A stretch of DNA of 45,488 bases from an uncultured Acidobacteriaceae bacterium (GCA_903842065.1 CAIMKZ010000050.1:1-45488), one strand, 5' to 3'; positions 1-8,840 are shown, counted from the stretch's first letter. Made by a program: numbers and translations. Notes: generated from the sequence alone by a model not told the origin.

Positions 1-75
1 CCCCACTCCAGCTTGAAAGCGCAAACGCCCGATCAGGTATACTTCAACCGCCTGCCAGAATCAATGGCAGCCTAA
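1..75 (+). pseudogene. IS3-type transposase (integrase core), C-terminal 24 residues only
   Basis: Frame 1 is open from the first base and ends with TAA at 73-75. It reads H-S-S-L-K, then T-P-D-Q-V-Y-F, then R-L-P-E-S-M-A-A. This matches the usual end of IS3-family OrfB transposases, where an R-P-H-S-S-L stretch is followed by T-P-x-E/Q-x-Y near the C-terminus of the DDE integrase core. Only the tail lies in the window, so it cannot be said whether the element is intact to the left. Family assignment rests on this short motif and on the IS-end-like sequence that follows. Confidence 0.6.
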
Positions 76-138
76 AAACAAAAACAAGAACTTCCACTTA
101 AGGAAAAGGCAAAAACTGTCCGAACTACCGGGACCACC
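76..138 (+). mobile_element. Probable right end of the IS3-type element
   Basis: These 63 non-coding bases separate the transposase stop from the purD stop. The last 20 or so contain GTCCGAACTACCGGGACC, which resembles the terminal inverted repeats of IS3-group elements. The element apparently ends at, or within a few bases of, the purD stop codon, so insertion there would not have damaged purD. The left terminal repeat is outside the window, so the exact border is inferred. Confidence 0.4.
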
Positions 139-1413
139 TCACTTCTTCTTAAGCGCGCGATGCGCTATGTCGCGCCGAAAATAGATTCCATCAAAATGGA
201 TCTCGCCTAACGCCTGATAGGCGCGGGCCAGCGCTCCCTCAAGACTGTCGTCCGCTGCGGTCACGCCCAGAACCCGTCCGCCCGCGGTTACGATCTGGCC
301 TTCGACCAAACTCGATCCCGCATGAAAGACCTGCACTCCCGGAACCTTTGCCGCCGCATCCAGTCCCGTCATCGGCAGGCCCGTCTTGTAGCTGCCCGGA
401 TAACCGGCCGAACTCGCCACCACGCAGACCGCCGCGCCGGGCTTCCAGCGCAACTCGGTCTGGTCGAGCCGCCCGTCGATCGCGGCCTCCAAAGCTTCCA
501 CCAGGTCCGACTCCATCCGCACCAGAATAGCCTGCGTCTCCGGATCGCCGAACCGCGCGTTAAACTCCAGAACCTGCGGTCCGCGCGCCGTCATCATCAG
601 CCCGCAGTAGAGAACCCCGGTAAACGGCGCACCCTCTTCGGCCATCCCGCGAATCGTGGCCTCGGCAATGTGCTTCAGAACCCACTCCCGCATTCCCGGC
701 TCAAGCAAATCATCGGTCGAGTAGACGCCCATTCCTCCGGTATTCGGGCCGGTGTCGCCCTCGCCGATGCGCTTATGGTCCTGCGCCGCGGCCAGCGGAA
801 CCGCGCATTTGCCATCGCTCAGGCAAAGGAAGCTGATCTCCTCGCCCTCCAGAAACTCCTCGATCACGATCTGCTGCTCCACCACGCCCAGCAGCGATCC
901 ATCGAACAGCCCCCGAACTGAATCAACGGCCTCGGTGCGGTTCTGGCAGATCAAAACGCCCTTGCCCGCAGCCAGCCCATCGGCCTTGACGACCAGCGGC
1001 AGATGGAAGACGCCGATGGCCTTCTCAGCTTCGGCGGCCGTAGTACAGATGGCGTACTTTGCCGTAGGAATGTGATGCCGCTCAAGAAACCGCTTGGCAA
1101 AGCTCTTGGAGGATTCAAGCATTGCCGCTGCCTTGGTCGGCCCAAAGGCCCGCAGCCCACGCTCCTGTAAAGCATCTACAATCCCCAGCGAAAGCGGCAG
1201 CTCAGGGCCGACAATCGTCAGCTCCGGCCGTTCGGCCTCAGCCAGCGCAACCATGGCGTCGAGGCTCTTCAGATCAACTGGCACGCACCGCGCAATCTGC
1301 GCGATGCCGCCGTTGCCGGGCGCGCAAACCACTTCTGTAACACGGGGACTGCGGGCAACCGCCCATGCCAGAGCGTGCTCGCGACCGCCAGAGCCGAGTA
1401 TAAGGACTTTCAT
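139..1413 (-). CDS. purD: Phosphoribosylamine-glycine ligase (GAR synthetase)
   Basis: This enzyme joins glycine to 5-phosphoribosylamine using ATP, the second step of de novo purine synthesis in the cytoplasm. The 424-residue length is normal for PurD. It opens with MKVLILGSGGREHALAW, the family's N-terminal nucleotide-binding signature. It continues with GPELPLSLG and an ATP-grasp domain from about residue 100 to 300 containing VVKADGLAAGKGV and EFNARFGDPETQ. The ATG start has GGAGG eight bases upstream. It stands alone on the minus strand; the stop abuts the end of an IS-like element, but the C-terminus looks complete. Another purine gene, purE, lies 30 kb away in this window. Confidence 0.97.
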   Translation of the reverse strand: MKVLILGSGGREHALAWAVARSPRVTEVVCAPGNGGIAQIARCVPVDLKSLDAMVALAEAERPELTIVGPELPLSLGIVDALQERGLRAFGPTKAAAMLESSKSFAKRFLERHHIPTAKYAICTTAAEAEKAIGVFHLPLVVKADGLAAGKGVLICQNRTEAVDSVRGLFDGSLLGVVEQQIVIEEFLEGEEISFLCLSDGKCAVPLAAAQDHKRIGEGDTGPNTGGMGVYSTDDLLEPGMREWVLKHIAEATIRGMAEEGAPFTGVLYCGLMMTARGPQVLEFNARFGDPETQAILVRMESDLVEALEAAIDGRLDQTELRWKPGAAVCVVASSAGYPGSYKTGLPMTGLDAAAKVPGVQVFHAGSSLVEGQIVTAGGRVLGVTAADDSLEGALARAYQALGEIHFDGIYFRRDIAHRALKKK

Positions 1414-1504
1414 GATGCGTGCCTCCGCAAAATATCTTCCGAGACTTTAAGGATATCGGAAATCGAAGCGTGAGGAGTCAAACTGCGCAGTCATATACTG
1501 AGGC

Positions 1505-1693
1505 GTGGTGCAGCGGCGAATCAAACCGTATCTCCAACAGCAGGCCGAGGACGCGAGCCGCGCTGAGCAGCGTCGCGTCTTTCGCCGCAACCAGGTCTTC
1601 GGCCTCCTCATCGTCGCCGCCGTCATCTGCGTCTGGTGGCTCTTCCACACCAACCCAAAGTGGATCTTCCCCCCCGGCTGGTGGCGTCCATGA
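1505..1693 (+). CDS. Small single-span membrane protein, translationally coupled to miaA
   Basis: This 62-residue ORF has a basic, Gln/Arg-rich N-terminus and one hydrophobic segment at about residues 32-46 (VFGLLIVAAVICVWWLF), then a short tail rich in Trp and Pro. That pattern suggests one transmembrane helix with the charged end in the cytoplasm. It starts with GTG; a second GTG follows at 1508, and GAGG just upstream fits the second start slightly better. Its TGA overlaps the miaA ATG in an ATGA arrangement, which favours a real, coupled gene. I do not recognise the family. Confidence 0.55.
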   Translation: MVQRRIKPYLQQQAEDASRAEQRRVFRRNQVFGLLIVAAVICVWWLFHTNPKWIFPPGWWRP

Positions 1694-2658
1694 CGATTGC
1701 ATCGAGCAGCCCTTTGGTTGAGGGCACTCGCCTTCCCCTCGCCGTCATCCTCCTCGGCCCCACCGGCAGTGGCAAGACCGCGCTCTCGCTCGCCCTCGCC
1801 GAACGCTTCGGTGGCGAGATCGTGAGCTGCGACTCGGTAGCCGTCTACCGCGGCATGGAACTCGGAACCGCCAAGCCCACACACGAAGAACGCGCGCGTG
1901 TCCCACACCACCTCATCGACGTCGCCACTCCCGACCGCGCCTTCACGGCGGGCGACTACTCCAGATTGGCCCGTACTATTCTCCAAGAAATCGCCGTGCG
2001 CAAGCACCTCCCCATCGTCACCGGCGGAACCGGCCTCTACCTCCGCGCGCTCACCGATGGACTCTTCGCCGGTCCCGAGCGGCAGGAGCCTTTGCGAGCA
2101 CGTCTCCAATCCAAAGCTCAAGAGCGCGGCAGCGCCGGGTGGCTGCATCGCGTCCTAACTCGCCTCGATCCCGCAACCGCAGCACGCATCCACGCCAACG
2201 ACACCCCAAAACTCATCCGTGCCATCGAGGTCTGCCTCGCAGGCCGCAAACCCATGTCCCAGCTGATGGCCCGCGACCCCCTCACCGGCTTCCGCCTCCT
2301 CCGCATAGGCCTCAACCCGCCCCGCACCTCCCTCTATGACCGCCTCAACAGCCGCTGCGCTCAGATGTTCGCCGACGGCCTCGTCGAAGAGACCCGCGGC
2401 CTGCTCGCCGAATACGGCCCTGTCAAAGCTCTCGACTCTCTGGGCTACAGGCAGGCGCTGGCCGCAATCCGTGGCGAGATGAGCGAACCCGAAGCAGTGG
2501 CAGCAGCCCAGCAGGGCCACCGCAACTACTCCAAGCGCCAGTTGACCTGGTTCCGCCGCGAACCCGACGTCGAATCGATCGAAGCCTTCGGAGATGAACC
2601 CGAGACCCTGCGCCGCGCATCAGTACTGGTAGAGAACCTGCGAACAGCAACCAATTAA
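1690..2658 (+). CDS. miaA: tRNA dimethylallyltransferase
   Basis: MiaA transfers a dimethylallyl group to N6 of A37 in tRNAs that read codons starting with U. The protein has the P-loop GPTGSGKT near residue 22, the DSVAVYRGMELGTAKP motif, VPHHLIDV, and the VTGGTGLYL substrate-channel motif, with a family-typical length of 322 residues. I chose ATG 1690 over an upstream in-frame start at 1636 because the extra 18 residues are read from inside the preceding small ORF, and the ATGA overlap at 1690-1693 gives a clear coupling signal. The tRNA-Phe(GAA) gene later in the window is the kind of tRNA that MiaA modifies. Confidence 0.95.
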   Translation: MTIASSSPLVEGTRLPLAVILLGPTGSGKTALSLALAERFGGEIVSCDSVAVYRGMELGTAKPTHEERARVPHHLIDVATPDRAFTAGDYSRLARTILQEIAVRKHLPIVTGGTGLYLRALTDGLFAGPERQEPLRARLQSKAQERGSAGWLHRVLTRLDPATAARIHANDTPKLIRAIEVCLAGRKPMSQLMARDPLTGFRLLRIGLNPPRTSLYDRLNSRCAQMFADGLVEETRGLLAEYGPVKALDSLGYRQALAAIRGEMSEPEAVAAAQQGHRNYSKRQLTWFRREPDVESIEAFGDEPETLRRASVLVENLRTATN

Positions 2659-2708
2659 ACTGAACATTGAGCGCGCGATTCCCCTCACGCGCCAGACAGG
2701 AGCTTCCC

Positions 2709-4139
2709 TTGGCAGAGACAAACCCAGCGGCCATCTTTGATGTAGCGGTAATCGGCGGCGGCCCGGCCGGATACACGGCGGCCATTCGCGGCGCGGAGTA
2801 CGGGCTCAAGGTTGCGCTCATCGACGCCAGCCCCAAGCTCGGCGGAACCTGCCTGCACGTGGGCTGCATCCCCACCAAGGCCCTGCTCTTCAACGCCGAG
2901 CTCTGGGACCAGCTCAAGCACGCCGCCGAGTACGGCATCGCAAACATCGGCACCCCGCAGCTCGACTGGGCAGCCGTTCTCAAGCGCAAGAACGACATCA
3001 TCGTCAAGCACGCCAAGGGCCTCGACTTCCTGATGAAGAAGCACAGGGTTTCCACCCTTTCAGGTTTTGGAAGAGTCACTGGGCCGGCCAACAACGGCAT
3101 CCACACCGTAGAAGTCGAATCCGCCGGCGCAAAGAGCGAGATCAAAGCCAAAAACATCATCCTCGCCACCGGTTCCGAAGCCAAGCTCCTCCCCGGCCTC
3201 AAGGCCGACGACCGCATCCTCAGCAACATCGAAATTCTCTCGTTGCCCCAGCCCCCCAGGTCCCTCATCGTCATCGGCGCAGGCGCGGTAGGCGTCGAGT
3301 TCGCATCCATCTTCCGCAGCTTCGGCGCAGAGGTCTCCATCGTCGAATTTCTGCCCCGCCTCGTCCCCGTCGAAGACGAAGACATCTCCAAGGAACTCGC
3401 CCGCCTCTTCCGCAAGCGCGGCATCGATACCAACACCGGTGCAAAGGTCGAGTCCGTCGAGCGCACCGCCGACGGCGTCCGCGTCACCTTCACCGACGCA
3501 AACGGCAAGCAGCAGTCGAAAGATGCCGAGAAGGTCCTCGTCGCCGTAGGCCGCGCGCCCCGCACTGAAGGCCTTGGCATCGAAAAGACAAAGATCGAAG
3601 TCGAGCGCGGCTTCATCAAGACCAACGAAGCCCAGCAGACCGCCGAGCCGGGCATCTACGCTGTGGGAGACATCGTCGCCGGACTCCCGCAACTGGCCCA
3701 CTCAGGCGCGATGGCCGGCATGATCGCGATGGCGAAGATCGCCGGCAAACCCTACCGCCCGCTCCGCCGCGACCGCATCCCCGGCTGCACCTACACGGAG
3801 CCGCAGATCGGAAGCGTGGGACTCACGGAAGCCCAGGCCAAAGAAAAGGGCTACGACATCAAGGTCGGCAAGTTCCCCATGGCCGGTAACTCCAAGGCCA
3901 CCATCGTAGGCTCGCACGACGGCTTCGTCAAAATCGTCTCAGACGCCCAGTACGGCGAGATCCTCGGCGTACACATCCTCGGGCCACAAGCCACGGAGAT
4001 CGTCGCCGAAGCCGTAGCCGTGCTCGAACTCGAAGGCACAGTCGAAGAGATGATGTTCACCGTCCACGCCCACCCCACGCTGAGTGAGTCCCTGCTCGAT
4101 GCGTACGGCGCAGTGATGGGCATGGCGATCAACGCATAA
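2709..4139 (+). CDS. lpdA: Dihydrolipoyl dehydrogenase (E3)
   Basis: This flavoprotein reoxidises dihydrolipoamide in 2-oxoacid dehydrogenase complexes or the glycine cleavage system, passing electrons to NAD. The sequence shows an N-terminal FAD site (VIGGGPAGYTAAI), the redox disulfide GGTCLHVGCIPTKALL, an NAD site (VIGAGAVGVEFASIF), a second FAD motif (YAVGDI) and the C-terminal active-site HAHPTLSE. I place the start at TTG 2709 (476 residues) because AGGAG ends six bases before it; the in-frame TTG at 2667 adds 14 residues with no better signal. It follows miaA by 50 bp and could be co-transcribed. No E1 or E2 gene is nearby. Confidence 0.95.
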   Translation: MAETNPAAIFDVAVIGGGPAGYTAAIRGAEYGLKVALIDASPKLGGTCLHVGCIPTKALLFNAELWDQLKHAAEYGIANIGTPQLDWAAVLKRKNDIIVKHAKGLDFLMKKHRVSTLSGFGRVTGPANNGIHTVEVESAGAKSEIKAKNIILATGSEAKLLPGLKADDRILSNIEILSLPQPPRSLIVIGAGAVGVEFASIFRSFGAEVSIVEFLPRLVPVEDEDISKELARLFRKRGIDTNTGAKVESVERTADGVRVTFTDANGKQQSKDAEKVLVAVGRAPRTEGLGIEKTKIEVERGFIKTNEAQQTAEPGIYAVGDIVAGLPQLAHSGAMAGMIAMAKIAGKPYRPLRRDRIPGCTYTEPQIGSVGLTEAQAKEKGYDIKVGKFPMAGNSKATIVGSHDGFVKIVSDAQYGEILGVHILGPQATEIVAEAVAVLELEGTVEEMMFTVHAHPTLSESLLDAYGAVMGMAINA

Positions 4140-4180
4140 TCCGCAATTCCAACAACAGCAATCCCCCGCTGTCGAGGTCG

Positions 4181-4582
4181 ATGATGAACTCAAAGGTAGT
4201 GCTGGTAACAAGCGCTGTTGTTCTCCTCGCCGCAGGTCTCGTGCTGAACTTTGCACCCGACGAAACTGCCGTGTGGCTGGGCGCGCCTCCTTCCCCGGTC
4301 GTCTCCACGATTCTCCAGGTGCTGGCGGCGTCACTGCTCGGCATGGGCTTCCTGAACTACTTCTCCCGCGCCAACATCATGGGCGGTATCTACGGCCGCC
4401 CGCTTGCGCTCGGCAATCTACTGTTGTTCGCCATCTCGGCAATTGTGCTGGGACGCGGCGCGCACGGCTCCACAGTCCTGCTCGTTGCCGCAGCAGTATC
4501 GGCGATACTGGCGCTAGCCTTTGCCTGGCGCATATTCTTTGCCGACCCAGTCGCGGAGCAGGAGACGGGCGCGAAGAAGTAG
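4181..4582 (+). CDS. Small integral membrane protein of unknown function
   Basis: The 133-residue product has four hydrophobic stretches, at about 6-26, 43-61, 75-92 and 97-117, with short polar loops and a charged tail rich in Glu and Lys. It is probably a four-helix inner-membrane protein. Two ATG codons sit in tandem at 4181 and 4184. It is 41 bp after lpdA on the same strand and ends 17 bp before a strong terminator, so it is probably the last gene of the miaA-lpdA run. I recognise no functional motif. Confidence 0.75.
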   Translation: MMNSKVVLVTSAVVLLAAGLVLNFAPDETAVWLGAPPSPVVSTILQVLAASLLGMGFLNYFSRANIMGGIYGRPLALGNLLLFAISAIVLGRGAHGSTVLLVAAAVSAILALAFAWRIFFADPVAEQETGAKK

Positions 4583-4599
4583 CATCGAGTTTCAGAAGA

Positions 4600-4636
4600 A
4601 AGCCCTCCGGCCAATGCGACCGGAGGGCTTGTTTTT
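4600..4636. terminator. Terminator between the membrane protein gene and thrS
   Basis: An 11-bp perfect stem (AAGCCCTCCGG with its complement at 4620-4630) and a 9-base loop are followed on the plus strand by GTTTTT. On the minus strand the stem is followed only by a short purine/pyrimidine mix. It lies between two convergent genes and ends the plus-strand unit. Confidence 0.85.
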
Positions 4637-4653
4637 CCAAGCTGGATTGGCGG

Positions 4654-6696
4654 TTACAGCTCCATCGACTGCCCCGCTACCAGCTCCTTGCACTTCGCAA
4701 TGAACTCGGCCAGCGGCACAGAGCCCTTGTCGCCTGCGCCACGAACGCGAACGCTTACCGCATTCGCCGCCGCTTCCTTGTCACCGAAGACCAAAATGTA
4801 CGGAGTCTTCTGGTTGGCAAAGTCGCGGATCTTGGAGTTCATCTTCTCGTTGCGCAGGTCGGACTGGACGCGCAGCCCCGCGGCCTTCAACTCGGCCTCG
4901 ACCTTCGCCGCATACTCGGCGTGGCGCTCGCTGATCGGAACCAGACCCACCTGCACCGGCGCAAGCCACAGCGGAAACGCTCCGGCGTAGTGCTCAATCA
5001 GCACCCCGAAGAACCGCTCCACCGAACCGAACAGCGCGCGGTGCACCATCACCGGCTGATGCCGTTCGCCGTCTTCGCCTACGTACTCCAGCTCGAAGCG
5101 CGCAGGCAGGTTGAAGTCGAATTGAACAGTCGATAACTGCCACAGCCGCCCCAGCACATCGACCAGTTTCACGTCGATCTTCGGCCCGTAGAACGCAGCC
5201 TCGCCCGGAATCGTCTTGTACTGGATTCCCTTCCGAGTCAGCGCCCGTTCCAGGCTGCCCACGGCAAGATTCCAGTTCTCGTCCGACCCAGCGTAGTGCG
5301 CGCGATCGCCAGGATCCCAAGTCGAAAGCTCGACCTTGAACTCCTTGAAGCCGAAGGTCGTCAGCACCGCCTCTGCAAAGTCGATGCAAGCCACAACCTC
5401 GTCTTCAATCTGCCCCGGCGTGCAGAAGATGTGCGCGTCGTCCTGCGTAAAGCCGCGCACGCGCAGCAGGCCGTGCATGGTTCCCGAGCGCTCGTAGCGA
5501 TACACGTTGCCCAACTCGGCATAGCGGGCCGGCAGGTCGCGGTAGCTCTTGGGCGAGTTCTTATAGATAAGGATGTGGAACGGACAGTTCATCGGCTTCA
5601 TGCGATACAGCGCATCGTCCAGTTCCATCGGCGTGAACATGTTGCCGGCGTAGAAGCCCTCGTGGCCCGAGGTCTGCCACAGGTTGATGCGGGCCACGTG
5701 CGGCGTATACACCAGGTCGTAGCCGCGCCGGATGCACTCCTCGCGCATCCAGTCCTCCATGATCTTGCGCACCATGGCGCCCTTGGGATGGAAGAAGATC
5801 AGCCCCGGTCCGGCCAGCTCCTGAATGCTGAAGAGGTCCAACTGCTTGCCCAGCACGCGATGGTCGCGCTTGGCCGCCTCTTCGAGCCGCATAAAGTGCT
5901 CGTCCATCTCTTTCTTCGAGAAGAACGCCGTGCCATACACACGCTGCAACTGCGGATTCTTCTCGTCGCCCAGCCAGTACGCGCCGGCCAGGTTCGTCAC
6001 CTTGAAGGCCTTCACGCGACCCGTCGAAGGCAGGTGCGGCCCGCGGCAAAAGTCCACAAACTTGCCATTGCGATAGAAGCTGATCTCGTCGCCCGGCACG
6101 GTGAACTTCGTCAGGAAGTGCACCTTCATGAAGTCGCCGTCCGCCTCAAAGGCCTTCAGGCTCTCTTCGCGCTGAGCAAACTCGTGCACGAGCTTTTCGT
6201 CGCGCGCCACCACTTCCGCCATCTTCGCCTCGATAGCAACCAGGTCCTCGGGCGTGAAGGGCTTCTCGCTGTGGAAGTCGTAGAAAAAGCCCGAGTCCGT
6301 CGCTGGTCCGTGCCCGAGCTTGGTGCCGGGGAACAGCTCCAGAACCGCCGTCGCCATCACATGCGCCGCCGTATGCCGCAGCACGCGGATCGCATCGGGA
6401 TCTTTCTCCGTCACCAGCTCAATGCGCGCCGAGACGGTCAGCGGCGTAGTCAGATCCACAAGCCTCGTGGCAGACGCGTCGTGAGCCGCATACATGTCGG
6501 CCTCTCCGCTCTCCTGCGTGTGTCCGCCGCATGCGCACGACGTCGGCAGTGCATCCACAGGCGAGATGCGCGCGGCCACCGAAGCCGCGGCCAGACGCGG
6601 AGAGATCGAGTTGGCAATGTCGAGGGGCGTCGTACCCGAAAGCACTTCACGGACCGTGCCGTCAGGCAGATGGATGGCGATAGTATTTGCGCTCAT
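4654..6696 (-). CDS. thrS: Threonyl-tRNA synthetase
   Basis: ThrRS charges tRNA-Thr and edits mischarged serine. The 680-residue length is typical. An N-terminal TGS domain (MSANTIAIHLPDGTVREV) is followed by an editing domain containing RHTAAHVMATAV, a class II catalytic core with the zinc-ligand motif MNCPFH and the motif 2 arginine region YRYERSG, and a C-terminal anticodon-binding domain with APVQVGLVPI. The reading frame is open for 53 codons upstream to 6855, but the ATG at 6696 aligns with the usual ThrRS N-terminus. Upstream translation has no family resemblance. I see no T-box leader upstream. Confidence 0.96.
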   Translation of the reverse strand: MSANTIAIHLPDGTVREVLSGTTPLDIANSISPRLAAASVAARISPVDALPTSCACGGHTQESGEADMYAAHDASATRLVDLTTPLTVSARIELVTEKDPDAIRVLRHTAAHVMATAVLELFPGTKLGHGPATDSGFFYDFHSEKPFTPEDLVAIEAKMAEVVARDEKLVHEFAQREESLKAFEADGDFMKVHFLTKFTVPGDEISFYRNGKFVDFCRGPHLPSTGRVKAFKVTNLAGAYWLGDEKNPQLQRVYGTAFFSKKEMDEHFMRLEEAAKRDHRVLGKQLDLFSIQELAGPGLIFFHPKGAMVRKIMEDWMREECIRRGYDLVYTPHVARINLWQTSGHEGFYAGNMFTPMELDDALYRMKPMNCPFHILIYKNSPKSYRDLPARYAELGNVYRYERSGTMHGLLRVRGFTQDDAHIFCTPGQIEDEVVACIDFAEAVLTTFGFKEFKVELSTWDPGDRAHYAGSDENWNLAVGSLERALTRKGIQYKTIPGEAAFYGPKIDVKLVDVLGRLWQLSTVQFDFNLPARFELEYVGEDGERHQPVMVHRALFGSVERFFGVLIEHYAGAFPLWLAPVQVGLVPISERHAEYAAKVEAELKAAGLRVQSDLRNEKMNSKIRDFANQKTPYILVFGDKEAAANAVSVRVRGAGDKGSVPLAEFIAKCKELVAGQSMEL

Positions 6697-7581
6697 GATT
6701 ACAAAAGTCCCAGCCGGCCGCGGATTGATGAAAAAACGGCCATCTCTTTGAGGATAGTGGCCCGAACCGCGATGAGTCGAGCCGGAAGCCGGCAGCTTGC
6801 TCCCTCCCTCTTCAAACCAACCTGCTTCATTGCAGTACCCGCGTCTGGTAACCACAAAAAATTACTATCGGGGGTCATCCTTTGCGCCAATAGATCGAAC
6901 ACATGCCCAAACGTGCAATTTTGGCCTATTTTGGAACAGGTTACAGTCTCTTCATGGCCGGTGTAGCTGCCGGCTCGGGAGGAATGAGAATGAACCACTG
7001 CTGTACAAGGGCCCTCGGTCATGAGAACACTCAATTCCCGGCCCGTAGTCGATATAGTGCCTTTTTCCATTGGAACAAAGCCGACAAAAACGAGGCGGCG
7101 GCGCAAAGCGAAATGACCGATTCGCAGCGCGATCGTGGCCATAACCGAAAAAAACGTCCCACTCACCCCGAAGAGGGTTTTCCCTTGCCGGACTCCAGCG
7201 GAACTCTATGGGGACTTTGCCCCTTTCCAACCAAGATGGTGCCTGCCTGGGAGTTTTAACTTCCTGATCGCTGTTACCACCACAACCAACTCCAGGTCGC
7301 TTCTCCGCCCTTGTGCACGATTCGCAGTCCTGGCAACAAAGAAACACCCGCCCAACTCCTTACGCCGGAATCGAGATCTCATCCCCATGGGACTCTCGCC
7401 TTCCGGCGTTACTTTTTCCGGCATAACGTCTGCGCAGCCTCACACCACCCCGGGACTACCGCTCAAACGGGGGATACGCGCTGGCACAAAAGACCCGACA
7501 CTTCATGCCATCGAGGAATGTTCCCGATTCAGAACCCAGGCTACTGTAGCTATAGTCCGGTGATTAGACCCGGGGAACAGG
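6697..7581. other. Intergenic region with no recognised gene
   Basis: These 885 bases lie between divergent thrS and a small plus-strand gene. Open frames exist on both strands, but their translations are rich in Pro, Arg and Cys without domain-like patterning and have no ribosome-binding site. I see no tRNA, no clear terminator and no long inverted repeat. The thrS promoter should lie in its left part. Confidence 0.5.
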
Positions 7582-7863
7582 ATGCTTCCCATGCAACTAC
7601 TGTTGAAGAGCTCTGATCAGGCGCCCGACCTCCGCTGCGAAGTCTGCGGCGAAGGCTTCGCCTTTTTCTGCGAGCGCAGAACAGACGACGATCTCGCCAC
7701 AGCAATCGAGACCGCCCGACAGACGATTCACAGCCACCATCATGGCCCGGCTTCCAACCACGCGCATCCGCGCAATGGCTTTCTGGTCCCGTCATGGAAC
7801 GGACCTATCGAGTTCTCGGGCGCTGCCCTGCTCGGCAATGCTCCAATTTGGGCGTTGTCGTAG
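7582..7863 (+). CDS. Small Cys/His-rich protein, possible zinc binder
   Basis: This 93-residue ORF stands out from its non-coding surroundings because it has a coherent, mixed composition. It carries Cys at 19, 22 and 30 (CEVCGEGFAFFC) and a histidine cluster at 50-62 (HSHHHGPASNHAH), which together could bind a metal. The C-terminal half is hydrophobic and Gly/Asn/Pro-rich. GGGGAACAGG lies just before ATG 7582; a second ATG at 7591 is possible. It is isolated between long non-coding stretches. I recognise no named family, so the metal-binding role is only an inference from residue spacing. Confidence 0.55.
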   Translation: MLPMQLLLKSSDQAPDLRCEVCGEGFAFFCERRTDDDLATAIETARQTIHSHHHGPASNHAHPRNGFLVPSWNGPIEFSGAALLGNAPIWALS

Positions 7864-8120
7864 AGCGGGGACGCAAATGAGGAGCCTCTGGGAATTCGCT
7901 GCTGGTTAACAGCCGGCAGCGCGCTCGCAAGACGAATTCCACTTCAGACGCCGGACGCGCGACTTCACCCTTAGAGGTCATCGCGCTCCGGCGTTGCCTT
8001 TTTCCCTTGCTGCTACGAGCCGCTTCCCGGCGTCTGCGGCGGATTCCGCTCTCCCTGCATCGCGGCCGGGCAGGTGGCTCCTGTCCCAGGGACCTGTTTC
8101 GCGCCACTAAAAATGGGCGC

Positions 8121-8307
8121 CCCGGGTCCCTCGCATTTGGGGACCCGGGAAACCACGAACCTCCACCAAGCACATCCAACCAATCGCGCCTGCGCAAGCA
8201 GACCCCGGAGGGGTCGCATGAAAATAGCCCCGGGTGAAACCCGGGGAACCATGCCCCCAAAAGTATGTTGGGTACGGCCGCGTCCCGTTGGGACGCGACC
8301 GTACCCA
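8121..8307. repeat. Run of four consecutive hairpins (REP-like intergenic cluster)
   Basis: Four inverted repeats occur within 187 bp. The first is a 10-bp stem at 8121-8130/8140-8149 (CCCGGGTCCC). The second is a 6-bp stem at 8201-8206/8210-8215 with loop GGA. The third is an 8-bp stem at 8228-8235/8239-8246 (CCCCGGGT) with loop GAA. The fourth is an 18-position stem with one mismatch at 8269-8286/8290-8307 and loop GTT. Three have three-base loops. None is followed by a T-run, so they are not ordinary terminators. The layout resembles REP/BIME-type extragenic palindromes. Confidence 0.7.
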
Positions 8308-8574
8308 AACCCACCCCCATTTGCCGATTAATTCCCGCTCCCGCGTATCCTGAAACTAACCCCGATTTCACTTCACCGGGGCCGCAAAACAGGAAATCCG
8401 TAAGTCCTTTAGATTCGGCACTTACGAATCACAAAATGCAAAGCCCTTTATTTTCATAATCTTACGTATACAAACACAAATATTTTATAACCAGCTTGCA
8501 ATCATGCACTTGTAATTCAGATGTCGCAATGCGGTACGAATAGCTCCCGTCCACCCCAGCCTATTCTGGCCCGC

Positions 8575-8610
8575 AAAAAGGCTCTGCGCCGCTCAACGCG
8601 GCGCGGAGCC
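8575..8610 (-). terminator. Rho-independent terminator reading leftward
   Basis: GGCTC plus GCGCCGC pair with GCGGCGC plus GAGCC across a 5-base loop, with one G-U pair. On the minus strand the stem is followed by TTTTT (A-run at 8575-8579). It lies just beyond the stop of the minus-strand gene stub at 8631 and is a textbook terminator. Confidence 0.85.
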
Positions 8611-8630
8611 TCGGGTCCCCGCCTCGGGGG

Positions 8631-8840
8631 CTACTTCAGGCTTTCCAGCTTCTGAATCTGCTCCGGCGTGGTGGAGCCGGAGGGGATAAACGAGGCCATC
8701 TCGCCGGCATCGATTCTACTGGAGAAGCGGCTGGAAAGGCCAACTCGTTCGCGCTCAGTGCCAGGGTTCCCATCCGGTTTCTCCCTGCGGGGAGATCTCC
8801 GGACAAATGATCTGGGGGCCGCGTCCGGAGATCCCCGCAA
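8631..8840 (-). pseudogene. 3' stub of a lost gene, with its terminator retained
   Basis: The last 27 codons of this minus-strand frame (residues 43-69, ending PEQIQKLESLK) read like a genuine hydrophilic C-terminus and stop 20 bp before a strong terminator. The first 40 or so residues are Arg/Pro-rich and do not look protein-like, and no ribosome-binding site is seen. I read this as the surviving 3' end of a gene whose body was deleted. The family is not recognised. Confidence 0.4.

Noticed and set aside
2423..3655. A 410-codon minus-strand frame over lpdA and the miaA end
   Set aside because: Antisense to two identified genes; the translation is Ser/Arg/Met-rich and not protein-like.
6697..6960. 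A T-box or other riboswitch leader for thrS
   Set aside because: No T-box core sequence, specifier stem or antiterminator pair is visible upstream of the thrS start.
5296..6966. A 556-codon open frame on the plus strand opposite thrS
   Set aside because: It is the antisense frame of a firmly identified gene, with His/Arg-rich low-complexity translation and no domain pattern. GC-rich third positions keep such frames open.
7135..7563. A 142-codon plus-strand frame in the gene-poor region
   Set aside because: The composition (Pro, Arg, Thr runs) is not protein-like and no ribosome-binding site is seen; overlapping frames on the other strand are equally long.
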